Assembly: GCF_003994475.1 (NCBI RefSeq)
Contig: NZ_RZNY01000006.1
Location: 183,117 to 247,116, forward strand
DNA: 64,000 nt
Source of the DNA: Paenibacillus anaericanus
Lineage (GTDB): Bacteria; Bacillota; Bacilli; Paenibacillales; Paenibacillaceae
Direction of reading: 5' to 3'
Numbering within the stretch: position 1 is the first letter of the stretch; each line of letters opens with the position of its first letter. Shown here piece after piece: positions 17,479 through 27,086 of this stretch. Below the pieces are notes generated by a model. That model did no database searches. It was given only the letters and a program-made list of their open reading frames with translations, and was not told the origin of the DNA. The position numbers and the translations under genes are program-made.

Positions 17479-18936
17479 TTAAAACCGCGATACTAAGTTC
17501 CAACGGTTGGTGAGTTCACTGAAATTGAGCACTTCTCTTGGCAGATAGGATTTAATCTCAAATGAATTTCCTATTATCTTTCTAACCTCGTGAATTCCCG
17601 AGATATCCCTAGTACGAATGAGTTGTACTGCTATATTCCCCAGAGCTGTAGATTCTGTCGGTCCAGCTAAAACTTCTCTCCCCGTAACATCAGCAGTCAA
17701 TTGACATAGCAGTTCATTATTCGAACCACCACCAACGATTTGCACCACATCAACGGGTGTACCCGTAAGCTCTTCAAGTTCATTGAGATAGGAATAATAT
17801 GAAAGTGCCAGGCTGTCAAAGATACAGCGTGCCACTTGGCCAATTGTTGCCGGCACATGTTGACCACTTTCCTGACAAGATCTACGCATCTCTTCAATCA
17901 TATTGTGGGGGTTTAAGAACCTAGTATGATTGCAGGGAATCAAACTTCGAAATCCTTCCTCATTTGCTGCGAGTTCGGCTAATTCTGCAAAGCTGTAGCG
18001 ATCGTTTTCTAGACGACGGACTTCTTGAATAAGCCACATCCCCATAACATTTTTTAAAAAGCGATAAGTACCAAATGCTCCCCATTCGTTTGTATAGTTC
18101 GCTGTCCTCGCATGATGATTATTTATTGGATGGTTTAACTCAACTCCTAGCAATGACCAGGTGCCACTGCTTATATAAGCTGATGAACGACCCTCTTGTA
18201 CAGGTACGCCAAGTACGGAAGAAGCTGTGTCATGTGTTGCGGCACAAATGAGCAGACACTCTGGTAAATCGTATTGTTGTACTATAGCTTCCCTAACAAA
18301 TCCAAGCACTTCCCCAGGTTCTGTTAGTTCGGCGAATTGCTCTCTTTTAAGATGCAAGAGTTTTAATAAGTCAGTATCATAATCACGCGTATGTAGATTC
18401 AGTAATTGTGTCGTGGATGCGTTAGTTACTTCATTAATCAATCGGCCTGATAACCTGTAATATAAATAGTCCGGCACCATCAGTATTTTATCGGCTTTCT
18501 CCAATTCTCGTTGATCATGGACATAAAACTGGTACAGCGTATTAAAGGTTAGTTGTTGAATTCCAGTCTTCTTGTACACTTCTTCTGGAGATATGTGAGC
18601 TGCCACTTTTTCCATAACATTCTCTGTACGATTGTCACGATAGGAGTATACTTCTTGAATTTTTTCACCATTTTTATCGATTAACACATAATCAACGGCC
18701 CAAGTATCAATACCTAGTGAACATTTTTGAACGCCATAAGTCTTGGCTTTTTGTAATCCAGTAATGATTTGATCAAATAGATAGTCAATATCCCAGAAGC
18801 AGGAACCGTTTCGTTCAGTAAAACCGTTACTAAACCTATGGATTTCTTCCAACGAGATTTTACCATCCTCTAATTTACCGAGCACAAGTCGTCCGCTAGA
18901 GGCCCCAATATCGACAGCGATGTGATTAGATGGCAT
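17479..18936 (-). CDS. rhaB: rhamnulokinase
   Basis: This 485-residue FGGY-family kinase phosphorylates L-rhamnulose at O-1. The N-terminal ATPase motif is [16 protein letters not shown]. Further landmarks are [31 protein letters not shown] and the C-terminal adenosine-binding motif [19 protein letters not shown]. Gene order rhaB-rhaA with a divergent AraC regulator 120 bases away supports the assignment over other FGGY kinases. Confidence 0.94.
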   Translation of the reverse strand: MPSNHIAVDIGASSGRLVLGKLEDGKISLEEIHRFSNGFTERNGSCFWDIDYLFDQIITGLQKAKTYGVQKCSLGIDTWAVDYVLIDKNGEKIQEVYSYRDNRTENVMEKVAAHISPEEVYKKTGIQQLTFNTLYQFYVHDQRELEKADKILMVPDYLYYRLSGRLINEVTNASTTQLLNLHTRDYDTDLLKLLHLKREQFAELTEPGEVLGFVREAIVQQYDLPECLLICAATHDTASSVLGVPVQEGRSSAYISSGTWSLLGVELNHPINNHHARTANYTNEWGAFGTYRFLKNVMGMWLIQEVRRLENDRYSFAELAELAANEEGFRSLIPCNHTRFLNPHNMIEEMRRSCQESGQHVPATIGQVARCIFDSLALSYYSYLNELEELTGTPVDVVQIVGGGSNNELLCQLTADVTGREVLAGPTESTALGNIAVQLIRTRDISGIHEVRKIIGNSFEIKSYLPREVLNFSELTNRWNLVSRF

Positions 18937-19056
18937 ATTTATGTTTCCTCCCGCCTATGCGATAATAGTATATATTCATATTGTAATTGCTTATATTTAT
19001 GAATACATCCAACTTTATTGTTGAAAAATCATAGAATCTTGGGAGGCATTTTATAG

Positions 19057-19950
19057 ATGCAAGCCTATTGGGAGAGCGCAGAACATGCGTGGTCAGAAGA
19101 TTCAATTCGTTTAATTAATACGCCTTCTGATTTTGCCAGAACTGCTCTTTTTTATGTTCAAGAAATCGGTCATTTTAAGACGCTATCTACGTATTATACT
19201 GAGCGCGAATATTTGGATTCCTTTCTCCTGGTTTACACCATTTCAGGCCAAGGTAGGTTGAGTTATGGCGGGAAAGTGTACCCTATACTCCCACAACAGA
19301 TTTTTCTAATAGACTGTATGAATTATCAGCATTATGCGCCCGCTAAAGGTCATGTATGGGAAAAATTATGGGTTCACCTGCATGGCGCGTCTGCGCGAGC
19401 TTATTACGAACAGTTTTCACAGGGAGACGGACCGGTTCGTTCAACTTCGCAGGAGACTCCCATACCTGAGATATTACGAAATTTAATCGAGTTGCATTAT
19501 TATAAAAGTTTAAGGAATGAATTATTATCCTCCAAACTCATTGTCGAGCTACTGACGGAAGTCATCCTTTCGAGCCCTCTAACCGATAATTCAACTATGG
19601 ATACACCGCAGTTAGTAATGGAGGCTCTTGACTTCATCTATAAAAGATACAATGAAAAATTATCATTAGATTATTTAGCAAATAAATTATCTGTGAATAA
19701 ATATCACTTATCTAAATTGTTCAAAATACATACCGGGCTCTCTCCGGGTGAATATATCATTAATTTACGTATTACTCGGGCCAAAGAACTGCTTAAGTAT
19801 TCTGAGCTCACGGTCGCTGAAATCAGTGAAAAAATTGGAGTTGATAATGTAAGCCACTTTATCAATTTGTTTAAAGACCGGACAGAGCTAACGCCGCTAT
19901 CCTTTCGAAAAACATGGAAGAACCAACTGAAGAGTGAATTTTCACGTTAG
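19057..19950 (+). CDS. AraC-family transcriptional regulator of the rhamnose operon
   Basis: This 297-residue regulator has an N-terminal cupin-like sugar-binding domain (residues 30-150, including SGQGRLSYGGKVYPI) and a C-terminal double helix-turn-helix (residues 190-290: LSLDYLANKLSVNKYHLSKLFK, TVAEISEKIGVDNVSHFINLFK). The ATG at 19057 has GGGAGG ten bases upstream. It is divergent from rhaBA across a 120-bp spacer and is therefore the probable rhamnose-responsive activator, like RhaR/RhaS; that role is inferred from position. Confidence 0.85.
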   Translation: MQAYWESAEHAWSEDSIRLINTPSDFARTALFYVQEIGHFKTLSTYYTEREYLDSFLLVYTISGQGRLSYGGKVYPILPQQIFLIDCMNYQHYAPAKGHVWEKLWVHLHGASARAYYEQFSQGDGPVRSTSQETPIPEILRNLIELHYYKSLRNELLSSKLIVELLTEVILSSPLTDNSTMDTPQLVMEALDFIYKRYNEKLSLDYLANKLSVNKYHLSKLFKIHTGLSPGEYIINLRITRAKELLKYSELTVAEISEKIGVDNVSHFINLFKDRTELTPLSFRKTWKNQLKSEFSR

Positions 19951-19964
19951 ATACATGTACTATA

Positions 19965-20002
19965 AAGAAGAGGGAAGGCCACTTGCGGCATTCCCTCTTC
20001 TT
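19965..20002. terminator. bidirectional terminator between the AraC regulator and the FGGY kinase
   Basis: Twelve-base arms AAGAAGAGGGAA and TTCCCTCTTCTT flank a 14-base loop between convergent genes. T-rich tracts occur on both sides, so it may serve both strands. Confidence 0.65.
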
Positions 20003-20042
20003 CTCCAATTTCTGTTCCCGCACACATCGTGCTAGCATTTAC

Positions 20043-21536
20043 TCAAGTACCGATCACGGAAGTAACCGCTTGCTTCCATCCGTTCACATAACATGCTCTC
20101 TTCTTATAATCCATAGAAGGATTGAATGTGGAGTTCTCTGATTGAACAGGAATTTCCGTAAGGGAATCCCAAAAACCGATTGCCAGACCACCCATGTAAA
20201 TCGATCCCATTGCAGAGAGTTCAGCTACTCCTGATCGACGAACACACTTCCCAAGAATATCCGTTTGAAATTGCATCAATATATCGTTATCAGTAGCTCC
20301 TCCGTCAACACGAAGTTCGCGCAAACTATTGTCCGAAACTGACTGCAAGAGATCTATGGCATCATTGACTTGATAAGCAATGCTTTCGATCGCTGCCCGA
20401 ATGATATGGGCCTTACCGGTTCCCCTGTTCATCCCTAGTATTGCGGCACGTGCATCTGGGTTCCAATAAGGTGCGCCCAAACCTCCGAAAGCAGGCACAA
20501 GATAGACTCCCTCGCTGTCAATAACCTGTTTAAGAATATTGTCCATTTCTTCATAAGTTGCGAACAATCCCAGATTATCACGAATCCACTTAATACTGTC
20601 CCCAGTCGTACGGATAACCGCTTCCAAAGCATAGATCACCGTGCCGCCCGCTCCCCAGGCAATGGTAGTAACAAGTCCCTCTCCCCCATTGATCGGCTGC
20701 TCCCCTGTATTCATCATGATAGAGGTCCCGGTCCCATAAGTAGCTTTGGCAGTTCCGGATTCAGCGCATAAATGACCGTAAAGTGCGCCTTGTGAATCTC
20801 CGATAATACCCGAAATCGGGATCCTCTCCACAAATAATTCATGATCTGCTGTATATCCGAACAGGCTATCCGAGGATTTGACTTCTGGCATCAGCGAGAG
20901 AGGCACGCCAAACACATCGGCAAGTTCCTCATCCCAAGAAAGGTTATGGATATTGTACAAGGAAGTACGGCTGGCGTTGCTGTAGTCCGTTGCGTGAACC
21001 TGTCCGCCAGTCAACTTCCAGATGAGCCAGCTATCCATATTTCCTGCCAGCAATTCGCCTTTACGCAGCATTTGGTCAGTGTCTTCCGTATGATCTAAGA
21101 TCCATTTGAACTTGGTCGCCGAGAAGTAGGGATCAAGCATAAGTCCTGTTTTGGCCCTAACCACGGGCTCGAGGCCGGTCTCCTTAAGTCCAGTACAAAC
21201 ATCTGCAGTGCGTTGGCATTGCCATACAACAGCGTTGTATATCGGCAAACCGGTACGCTTATTCCACACTAACGCCGTCTCACGCTGATTGGTAATGGTC
21301 AGTGCAGCAAGCATGGACGGCTCAACACCAGCCTGATTCAGCACAAGCCTGGCAGTCAGCTTAACATTTTCATAAATCTCCAGTGGGTCATGCTCCACCC
21401 ATCCGGGCTTTGGATAATACTGTCTATGTTCCTTGGCAGCGCGGGAAATGATGTTCCCATGATGGTCGACTAAGAGTGTTTTCGTGCCCGACGTGCTCTG
21501 GTCGATCGATAGAATATACTTTTCTTGCATCTTCAT
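20043..21536 (-). CDS. FGGY-family carbohydrate kinase (ketose kinase; glycerol-kinase-like)
   Basis: This 497-residue kinase has the FGGY phosphate-1 motif LSIDQSTSGTKTLLVD, a GDSQGALYGHL-type central segment, YGTGTSIMMNTG (phosphate 2), the signature region VYLVPAFGGLGAPYWNPDARA and the adenosine motif LRVDGGATDNDILMQFQTDIL. It resembles glycerol kinase but lies at the end of an operon with an isomerase and a split transketolase, so a ketose substrate such as apulose is more likely than glycerol. AAGGG stands eight bases before the ATG. Twelve bases separate it from the transketolase C-subunit gene. Confidence 0.85.
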   Translation of the reverse strand: MKMQEKYILSIDQSTSGTKTLLVDHHGNIISRAAKEHRQYYPKPGWVEHDPLEIYENVKLTARLVLNQAGVEPSMLAALTITNQRETALVWNKRTGLPIYNAVVWQCQRTADVCTGLKETGLEPVVRAKTGLMLDPYFSATKFKWILDHTEDTDQMLRKGELLAGNMDSWLIWKLTGGQVHATDYSNASRTSLYNIHNLSWDEELADVFGVPLSLMPEVKSSDSLFGYTADHELFVERIPISGIIGDSQGALYGHLCAESGTAKATYGTGTSIMMNTGEQPINGGEGLVTTIAWGAGGTVIYALEAVIRTTGDSIKWIRDNLGLFATYEEMDNILKQVIDSEGVYLVPAFGGLGAPYWNPDARAAILGMNRGTGKAHIIRAAIESIAYQVNDAIDLLQSVSDNSLRELRVDGGATDNDILMQFQTDILGKCVRRSGVAELSAMGSIYMGGLAIGFWDSLTEIPVQSENSTFNPSMDYKKRACYVNGWKQAVTSVIGT

Positions 21537-21548
21537 ATTTCCCGCCCT

Positions 21549-22484
21549 TTATTTCTTAATCAGTTCCAACGCAACCTGCTTCAGATTCTCGCTGGTAATT
21601 CCGTAGTGACGGAACACTTCCGCCGTTTTACCGGCAATAGCCGGTTCATCTGGAATACCGATTACCTTCATCGGCACAGGGTGGTTCTGCACGACAACTT
21701 CCGCAACCGCTGCACCCAGTCCTCCGTAAATGCTGTGTTCTTCGACTGTAATAATTCCACCTGTCTCCTTGGCAGCGGCAATGATTGCCGCATCATCTAA
21801 CGGTTTGATCGTATGCATATTAATCACCCGGCAGGTAATTCCTTCTTCCATCAGTCGATCCGCTGCATCTAGGGCAACACGCACGGTTTCCCCAACCCCG
21901 ATAATCGTCACATCTTGACCTTCCCTCATGGTCACCGCTTTCCCGATTTCAAAGGGATAGTCATCCGAATCATATACATCCTCAACCGCATTCCGGCCGA
22001 TTCGCACATAAGCTCCTCCATCGTACTTCACAAGCGCTTCTGTCATTTTCTTAGTCTCATGGCGATCGGAAGGAAGTATGATCGCCAAACCCGGAATTGC
22101 TCTAGCTACAGCAATATCTTGGACCGAGTGGTGAGACATCCCCAGCGCTCCGTAACTCACACCACCACTAATGCCGATCAGCTTTACATTCGTCTGTGAA
22201 TATGCAACATCCACCTTTACCTGTTCAATGCTACGCATGCTAAGAAAACAGGCTGGGGAAGTTACGAAGGGCTTCTTCCCGCTGTGGGCAAGACCGGCCG
22301 ACATTCCTACAATGTTCTGCTCAGCGATACCTACTTCCACAAACTGTTTCGGAAAAGCTTTGGCAAACGGCGCCATCGCCGCGGAACCACGCGAATCACT
22401 GGCCAGTACCATAATATCGCGATCATCCTTAGCCAGTTCAAGCAAAGTTTCACAAATCACTTGTCTATTAGGTATGTTGTTCAT
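21549..22484 (-). CDS. transketolase-like protein, C-terminal subunit
   Basis: This 311-residue protein corresponds to the pyrimidine-binding and C-terminal halves of transketolase. It has VGIAEQNIVGMSAGLAHSGKKPF, in which the glutamate activates thiamine diphosphate, followed by the Transket_C domain (EIGKAVTMREGQDVTIIGVGETV). It starts two bases after the N-subunit stop, so the two chains are co-translated and should form an alpha2beta2 enzyme transferring a two-carbon unit between sugar phosphates. A housekeeping transketolase is normally a single chain, so this pair is probably pathway-specific. Its operon partners suggest a pentulose-type phosphate donor. Confidence 0.87.
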   Translation of the reverse strand: MNNIPNRQVICETLLELAKDDRDIMVLASDSRGSAAMAPFAKAFPKQFVEVGIAEQNIVGMSAGLAHSGKKPFVTSPACFLSMRSIEQVKVDVAYSQTNVKLIGISGGVSYGALGMSHHSVQDIAVARAIPGLAIILPSDRHETKKMTEALVKYDGGAYVRIGRNAVEDVYDSDDYPFEIGKAVTMREGQDVTIIGVGETVRVALDAADRLMEEGITCRVINMHTIKPLDDAAIIAAAKETGGIITVEEHSIYGGLGAAVAEVVVQNHPVPMKVIGIPDEPAIAGKTAEVFRHYGITSENLKQVALELIKK

Positions 22485-22486
22485 TG

Positions 22487-23332
22487 CTAATGCACCAGCC
22501 CTTCGTTCCGGAATTGTTCTATAGAAGCTTTAAGCTCCGCATGAGCGGTAGCCAATTGTTCATCACTCGGCACATGATGATGCCATGAAGGAACATTCTC
22601 AGCAAATGACACACCTTTGCCTTTAACTGTGTTCGCAATAACAAGGGTAGGTTTTCCTGATACAGTTGGAGCTTCACGGAAGGTTTTCACCAGCGATTCC
22701 ATATCATTTCCATCGATAGATACCACATTCCAGCCAAAAGCAGCCCACTTGTCTTCCAATGGCTCAAGACCCATAACTTCCTCTGTGGTCCCACTGATCT
22801 GCAACCCATTGCGATCAATAATGCCGATTAAATTGTCCAGCTTATAATGAGCGCCTGACATGGCAGCTTCCCAATTTGAACCTTCCGCCTGCTCTCCGTC
22901 ACCCATTAAGCAAAATACTCGGTACGAGAGACCATCACGTTTGGCTGCAAGCGCCATTCCGACAGATATAGGTAGCCCATGACCAAGCGCACCGGTATTC
23001 ATTTCAATGCCAGGTACCTTATTGTTGGGATGGCCAATCAAACGGGTGCCAAATTGACTGTACGTTTCCAGTTCTTCTTTGGGGAAGAAACCTTTGTCGG
23101 CGAGAATACACCAGATTGATTCCACAGAGTGGCCCTTACTGGCAATAAAACGGTCACGATTCTTCAACTTCGGCTGTGCTGGATCAATATTCATAATTTC
23201 ATAATAAAGTGCTGTTAAAATATCGGTGTTGCTAAGTGATCCACCTGTATGTCCCGTCTTCGCTCGGTGGATAATGGTAAGCAAATCCATACGTATTTGC
23301 GCTGCTTTGATTTTTAGCTCCCGAATCTCCAT
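22487..23332 (-). CDS. transketolase-like protein, N-terminal subunit
   Basis: This 281-residue thiamine-diphosphate-binding half starts MEIRELKIKAAQIRMDLL at 23332 behind GAGGAGG; the frame is open to 23407 but that extension has no ribosome binding site. It carries HTGGSLSNTDILTALYY, SKGHSVESIWCILAD and the thiamine diphosphate motif MGDGEQAEGSNWEAAM with Asp-Gly-Glu and Asn. The fold matches transketolase residues 1-300. It is followed by the C-terminal subunit gene, and an L-fucose-isomerase-fold gene lies upstream. Confidence 0.88.
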   Translation of the reverse strand: MEIRELKIKAAQIRMDLLTIIHRAKTGHTGGSLSNTDILTALYYEIMNIDPAQPKLKNRDRFIASKGHSVESIWCILADKGFFPKEELETYSQFGTRLIGHPNNKVPGIEMNTGALGHGLPISVGMALAAKRDGLSYRVFCLMGDGEQAEGSNWEAAMSGAHYKLDNLIGIIDRNGLQISGTTEEVMGLEPLEDKWAAFGWNVVSIDGNDMESLVKTFREAPTVSGKPTLVIANTVKGKGVSFAENVPSWHHHVPSDEQLATAHAELKASIEQFRNEGLVH

Positions 23333-23415
23333 GTTGTCCTCCTCGATAAAAATAATGATGAATGCTTGAAAACACCTATTAATTCTTCTGGAACGCGACG
23401 AATCCAATCTTTCAA

Positions 23416-24879
23416 CTAGACCAGAATATTAGAATGTGAAGTACGCGCCAAATCAGAGCCTCTTAACCATCTTTGAATTTCCTGTTCGGTGGGATCGACT
23501 GGATCCGGTGTCAGACCCGGAATATAATTACAAGCCTCATAGATAGCTGGAATGACATTGGCGTGGATGCCAACCGAATGATGAACATATGGCCCCTTCA
23601 CAAGCCTTTCCTCCCAAAGCGGCCAATCGTTTACTTCCACCCACACATAAGAACCTCGGGTATAAGGTCCCTCAATTCCACGGGCACGTCCAAGGAACAT
23701 AGAGTATTCGCCATGGTCACCGTCAAAACGGGCAATTGTCATATCTCCCCCCCTTATCTGACCCTCGTGAGTTCCCGGTGCATGGTCATCGAACAGGAAA
23801 TGCTTGCGGAGCCTCGGCGTTTGTTCCTTCGAAAGCGAGACCGGGAAATTCCCACAGTGAAACAACAGCTCTCCGTTATCATTTTCCGGGTGACGAACAG
23901 TGATATCGGCAAAGAAAGTCGGCATCTCGTTCATGGCTCCAGCTTGCACCATAATCGAGGTTATTGCCCCGTGAATATCCGTTTCACAGGTTACAGGAAT
24001 CTGTTCATCGGTGAGAATAGCATTCGCCAAGCACGGCATAATGGATAAGCTTTCCTGTAGCGCTGACCAACATTGGATGGCAATAGCACTGCTACCGGTC
24101 TCCTGAGCAAAAGATTTCATTGCAACTTTCAACGCGGCTATTCGTCTTACATCCTCTTCAGTTACTTCACTGTAATCGAGCTTTGCTTTGATATAATCGA
24201 TCGTTTCCATAAGTGCCGAACTGTTGCTTGAGGCAATCTTCTTTGTACGCAGATGAATGTCAACCAAGGTAATCGGATGAATCTCAATACCGAAACGCTC
24301 TAACAGTTCGCCTTCATTACACATCATCGTCCAAAACGAAGCTGGACGTGGACCAATCTGTAGAATGCGCAAACTCTTGAATTGACGAACTACATTGGCA
24401 GCAGCAATAAAGTTAGTAAAACCGCGTTCAAATACAGGATCAGTAACCCAGCTGTTCGTAATATAGGTAAAAGGGACGTTAAAACGGCGAAGCACCTTCC
24501 CGGTGGCAAAAATACCACACTGGGTATCGCGCAGGCGCATTCCATCGGCTAGAGGAGCTTCATCACGAGGGCCCCAGAGTAGTGCAGGTTTCCCCAGCTC
24601 CTTTGCTACGCGAGCCACTGTATCTTCAGTACCAAAATTACAGTGTGGGAAAAAGACAGCATCCACTTCCTCCTCTTTAAAGCGCTTAGCAATCAGATCT
24701 GCATTAATATGGTCATCATAAAGCAGCCCCTCCTGGTTGAGACCTTCCAGATCGACAATTTCGATATCCATGCCGAAGCTTTCAATTTGTTTGCGAATTT
24801 CCACCTTGTACTTGAATGCGTCCTCAGCACTAAACGTAAATCGACGTGTTGGTGCATAACCAAGTTTTAGCTTTTTCAT
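23416..24879 (-). CDS. L-fucose/L-arabinose isomerase-fold sugar isomerase
   Basis: This 487-residue cytoplasmic protein belongs to the FucI/AraA-like fold (L-fucose isomerase-related family). Seen are a Rossmann-like N-terminus (KLGYAPTRRF, DAVFFPHCNFGTED), a central LRILQIGPRPASFWTMMCNEGELLERFGIE segment and a C-terminal metal-site region. The latter includes PVTCETDIHGAITSIMVQ with a Glu and Asp that would ligate Mn2+, and HHSVGIHANVIPAIYEAC with a histidine. It is shorter than E. coli FucI (about 590). It is the first gene of the LacI-controlled operon and probably converts an aldose to the ketose used by the FGGY kinase. Substrate unproven. Confidence 0.83.
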   Translation of the reverse strand: MKKLKLGYAPTRRFTFSAEDAFKYKVEIRKQIESFGMDIEIVDLEGLNQEGLLYDDHINADLIAKRFKEEEVDAVFFPHCNFGTEDTVARVAKELGKPALLWGPRDEAPLADGMRLRDTQCGIFATGKVLRRFNVPFTYITNSWVTDPVFERGFTNFIAAANVVRQFKSLRILQIGPRPASFWTMMCNEGELLERFGIEIHPITLVDIHLRTKKIASSNSSALMETIDYIKAKLDYSEVTEEDVRRIAALKVAMKSFAQETGSSAIAIQCWSALQESLSIMPCLANAILTDEQIPVTCETDIHGAITSIMVQAGAMNEMPTFFADITVRHPENDNGELLFHCGNFPVSLSKEQTPRLRKHFLFDDHAPGTHEGQIRGGDMTIARFDGDHGEYSMFLGRARGIEGPYTRGSYVWVEVNDWPLWEERLVKGPYVHHSVGIHANVIPAIYEACNYIPGLTPDPVDPTEQEIQRWLRGSDLARTSHSNILV

Positions 24880-25113
24880 AAACTAACGCCTCCTCTTTCA
24901 CTTAAGTTAAGATCTAAAGTAAAGCAAAATAAACTTAACAACTAAAACATACATATAATCGATCTTCTTCTCGCTCAAATAGTACCATTCATCCCGGAAC
25001 AGGTCAATCAATAGTTTAGTTATTTTTAGCGTATATTAACTTAACAATAAACTAAACTAATGTTTTTTCACTTAAATAAGTTCTTTATCACTTGATTAAC
25101 GAACTAAAATAAT

Positions 25114-25128
25114 ATAAACTCAGTTTAT
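25114..25128. promoter_or_regulatory. candidate LacI-family operator
   Basis: ATAAACTCAGTTTAT is a 7-1-7 inverted repeat located 36 bases upstream of the LacI-type start, in the divergent spacer with the isomerase operon. Several looser AAACTnAA motifs occur nearby, around 25045-25060. It lacks the usual central CG of LacI operators. Confidence 0.5.
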
Positions 25129-25164
25129 TGTTTATATAAATTAATGAGAGCGGAGAATATAACA

Positions 25165-26208
25165 ATGAAAATGGAGGACATTGCTAGATTAGCGAATGTA
25201 TCGAAAGCGGCCGTGTCTTTAGCCTTTAGCGGTAAGCCGGGGATAGGACCAGAAACTCGTGAGCGTATTCTCCAAATTGCCCATGAATCCGGATATAAAC
25301 CCAAAAATAGAACAACCACATCAAATTCAAAGTCTACTAATTCTTTGCTTTTCCTTGTGTTTACAAACTCTGGAATTGTCTTGGAGGAATATTATCAGCA
25401 GCCTTTTTTTAAAGAACTGATTCACTTTGTCGGGGAGCGTTGCCGTCAAAAAAATTACGAGCTTATTTTTTCAACTATAGATATGGAATCTTTTGAGCAG
25501 GGCATTGAAAATTTGGCCAAGGAGAACCGCAGTGACGGGGTGATCGTGCTTGGAACAAATCTAACAGAAGAGCAAATCTCGGTTATCGGAGAACGGATAT
25601 CAAATTTGGTCGTGCTTGATACTTGCTTTGAAATACTGCCTGTTTCATTCATACAAATTAACAATGTGATGGGTGCATATCATGCCGGCAAATATCTTAT
25701 TAATAATGGACATACCTCCATCGGGTACATTGCTTCAAATGTCCGAATCCATAATTTTGATGAACGGGAACGAGGATTTCTTAAGGCGTTAAATGAACAT
25801 CACCTTAGCATCTCCGATGAATGTAGACTCTCGGTTGCTCCAACAATACTAAGTTCACAAGATGCTTTAAAGAAGCAACTAAGCACCTATATGACAAGCG
25901 GGCTTCCATTACCTACCGCCTGGTTCTGTGAATGTGATTATATTGCAATAAGCGCGATGAAGACCATGTTTGAACTAGGCATTAAAGTTCCTCAGGAATG
26001 CTCCATTATTGGATTTGATAATATAACCGAAGCCATGGTAGTAACGCCTGAATTAACGACCGTTCAAGTTGAGAAAGAGAAAATAGCAGCTCATGCAGTT
26101 GACTTACTAACTGATAATATTGAACAAGGTGAGAATCTTAAAATTAAAATTATGGTGGATACCACATTTATTGAACGTAATTCCTGTGTCCCTTTACCAG
26201 TTAACTAA
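25165..26208 (+). CDS. LacI-family transcriptional regulator
   Basis: This 347-residue regulator begins MKMEDIARLANVSKAAVSLAFSGKPGIGPETRERIL, an intact LacI helix-turn-helix plus hinge. A periplasmic-binding-type sugar sensor follows (YHAGKYLINNGHTSIGYIA, STIIGFDNITEAMVVTPELTTVQVEKE region). ATG 25165 has GGAG nine bases upstream; the in-frame ATG at 25144 does not. It is divergent from the isomerase-transketolase-kinase operon and is the probable repressor of it. The effector is likely the sugar or a phosphorylated intermediate of that pathway. Confidence 0.88.
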   Translation: MKMEDIARLANVSKAAVSLAFSGKPGIGPETRERILQIAHESGYKPKNRTTTSNSKSTNSLLFLVFTNSGIVLEEYYQQPFFKELIHFVGERCRQKNYELIFSTIDMESFEQGIENLAKENRSDGVIVLGTNLTEEQISVIGERISNLVVLDTCFEILPVSFIQINNVMGAYHAGKYLINNGHTSIGYIASNVRIHNFDERERGFLKALNEHHLSISDECRLSVAPTILSSQDALKKQLSTYMTSGLPLPTAWFCECDYIAISAMKTMFELGIKVPQECSIIGFDNITEAMVVTPELTTVQVEKEKIAAHAVDLLTDNIEQGENLKIKIMVDTTFIERNSCVPLPVN

Positions 26209-26221
26209 AGCATTTATATAC

Positions 26222-26277
26222 AAAAAGGTACCTACACACGAAACACTATTTAGTGTCCCGTGTGTGGGTACCTTTTT
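26222..26277. terminator. strong hairpin terminator after the LacI gene
   Basis: Nearly 20-base arms (AAAAAGGTACCTACACACG and CGTGTGTGGGTACCTTTTT) enclose a 17-base loop with its own short stem. A- and T-runs on both sides suggest bidirectional action between convergent genes. Confidence 0.85.
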
Positions 26278-26369
26278 AATTTTTCACACTGCTTCAATAA
26301 GCATATTGCTCATCTAACATTATATTAGCACCGACGATTGATCCGACTTGAGTATAAGTGAACTCTTAA

Positions 26370-27086
26370 CTAATTTGATTTCTGTCTTTTCAGCAGTAAA
26401 CCACATAGCATTAACGCCACAAAAATCACAAGTAATAAGTACCATAAATTTTTAAACTGAAATCCATTATTCAAGATCAATTGATATCCCCAAGAAGCAG
26501 GAAATATTTTTCCTATAACCTCAAGAGCTTTAGGAAGTAAGTTAATCGGAAACATAATTCCAGATAACATAATAGACGGTAAAAATATCAGTTGTGCTAT
26601 CATTGTTAGCTTTGCTTGATTTTTAACCACTAAACCTAAAATACTTCCAATACTTAAAGATACGGCAATATAAATGGCAAGTGCCGCAAAAAATAAGGGA
26701 ATATTGGTCGGTAGCGTGGCATCAAAAGCGATAGGTGCAATCAGAAATATAATAACACACATAATCATCAAATGGACAAATGCTGAAATAAACATAGATA
26801 CCAAACCGAGATATAGTGGCACTCCATTAGCTTTGTAGACTTTCTTAATGTCACTTCCGTATGTTTCAATAAGAGAAGGCGGCAAACCTATGAACGCTCC
26901 CATTGACACGCCCATCACAACCATTGACTGTATGAGGGTATGCTTCATTTCTGGAGTTATTGAAGTAAATATACCACCCATAAGAGCAAAAAATATAAGC
27001 GGTACTATATAACAAGTAACCAACAACGATTTACTTCTTATATCTAATTTCCATTGTAATGATACGCCATATAGAAAAGCACTCAT
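26370..27086 (-). CDS. ABC-2 type transporter permease
   Basis: This 238-residue protein has six membrane helices and a C-terminal PASWGYQLILNNGFQF segment, which marks an ABC-2 exporter permease. It overlaps the ATPase gene by four bases (ATGA) and is the last of a MerR-ATPase-permease operon. With the ATPase it should form a homodimeric exporter, perhaps for a drug or bacteriocin; the substrate cannot be seen. Confidence 0.83.
   Translation of the reverse strand: MSAFLYGVSLQWKLDIRSKSLLVTCYIVPLIFFALMGGIFTSITPEMKHTLIQSMVVMGVSMGAFIGLPPSLIETYGSDIKKVYKANGVPLYLGLVSMFISAFVHLMIMCVIIFLIAPIAFDATLPTNIPLFFAALAIYIAVSLSIGSILGLVVKNQAKLTMIAQLIFLPSIMLSGIMFPINLLPKALEVIGKIFPASWGYQLILNNGFQFKNLWYLLLVIFVALMLCGLLLKRQKSN

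Noticed and set aside
20043..21536. Glycerol kinase glpK
   Set aside because: Motifs are similar, but there is no glpF/glpD context and the operon partners point to a ketose substrate.
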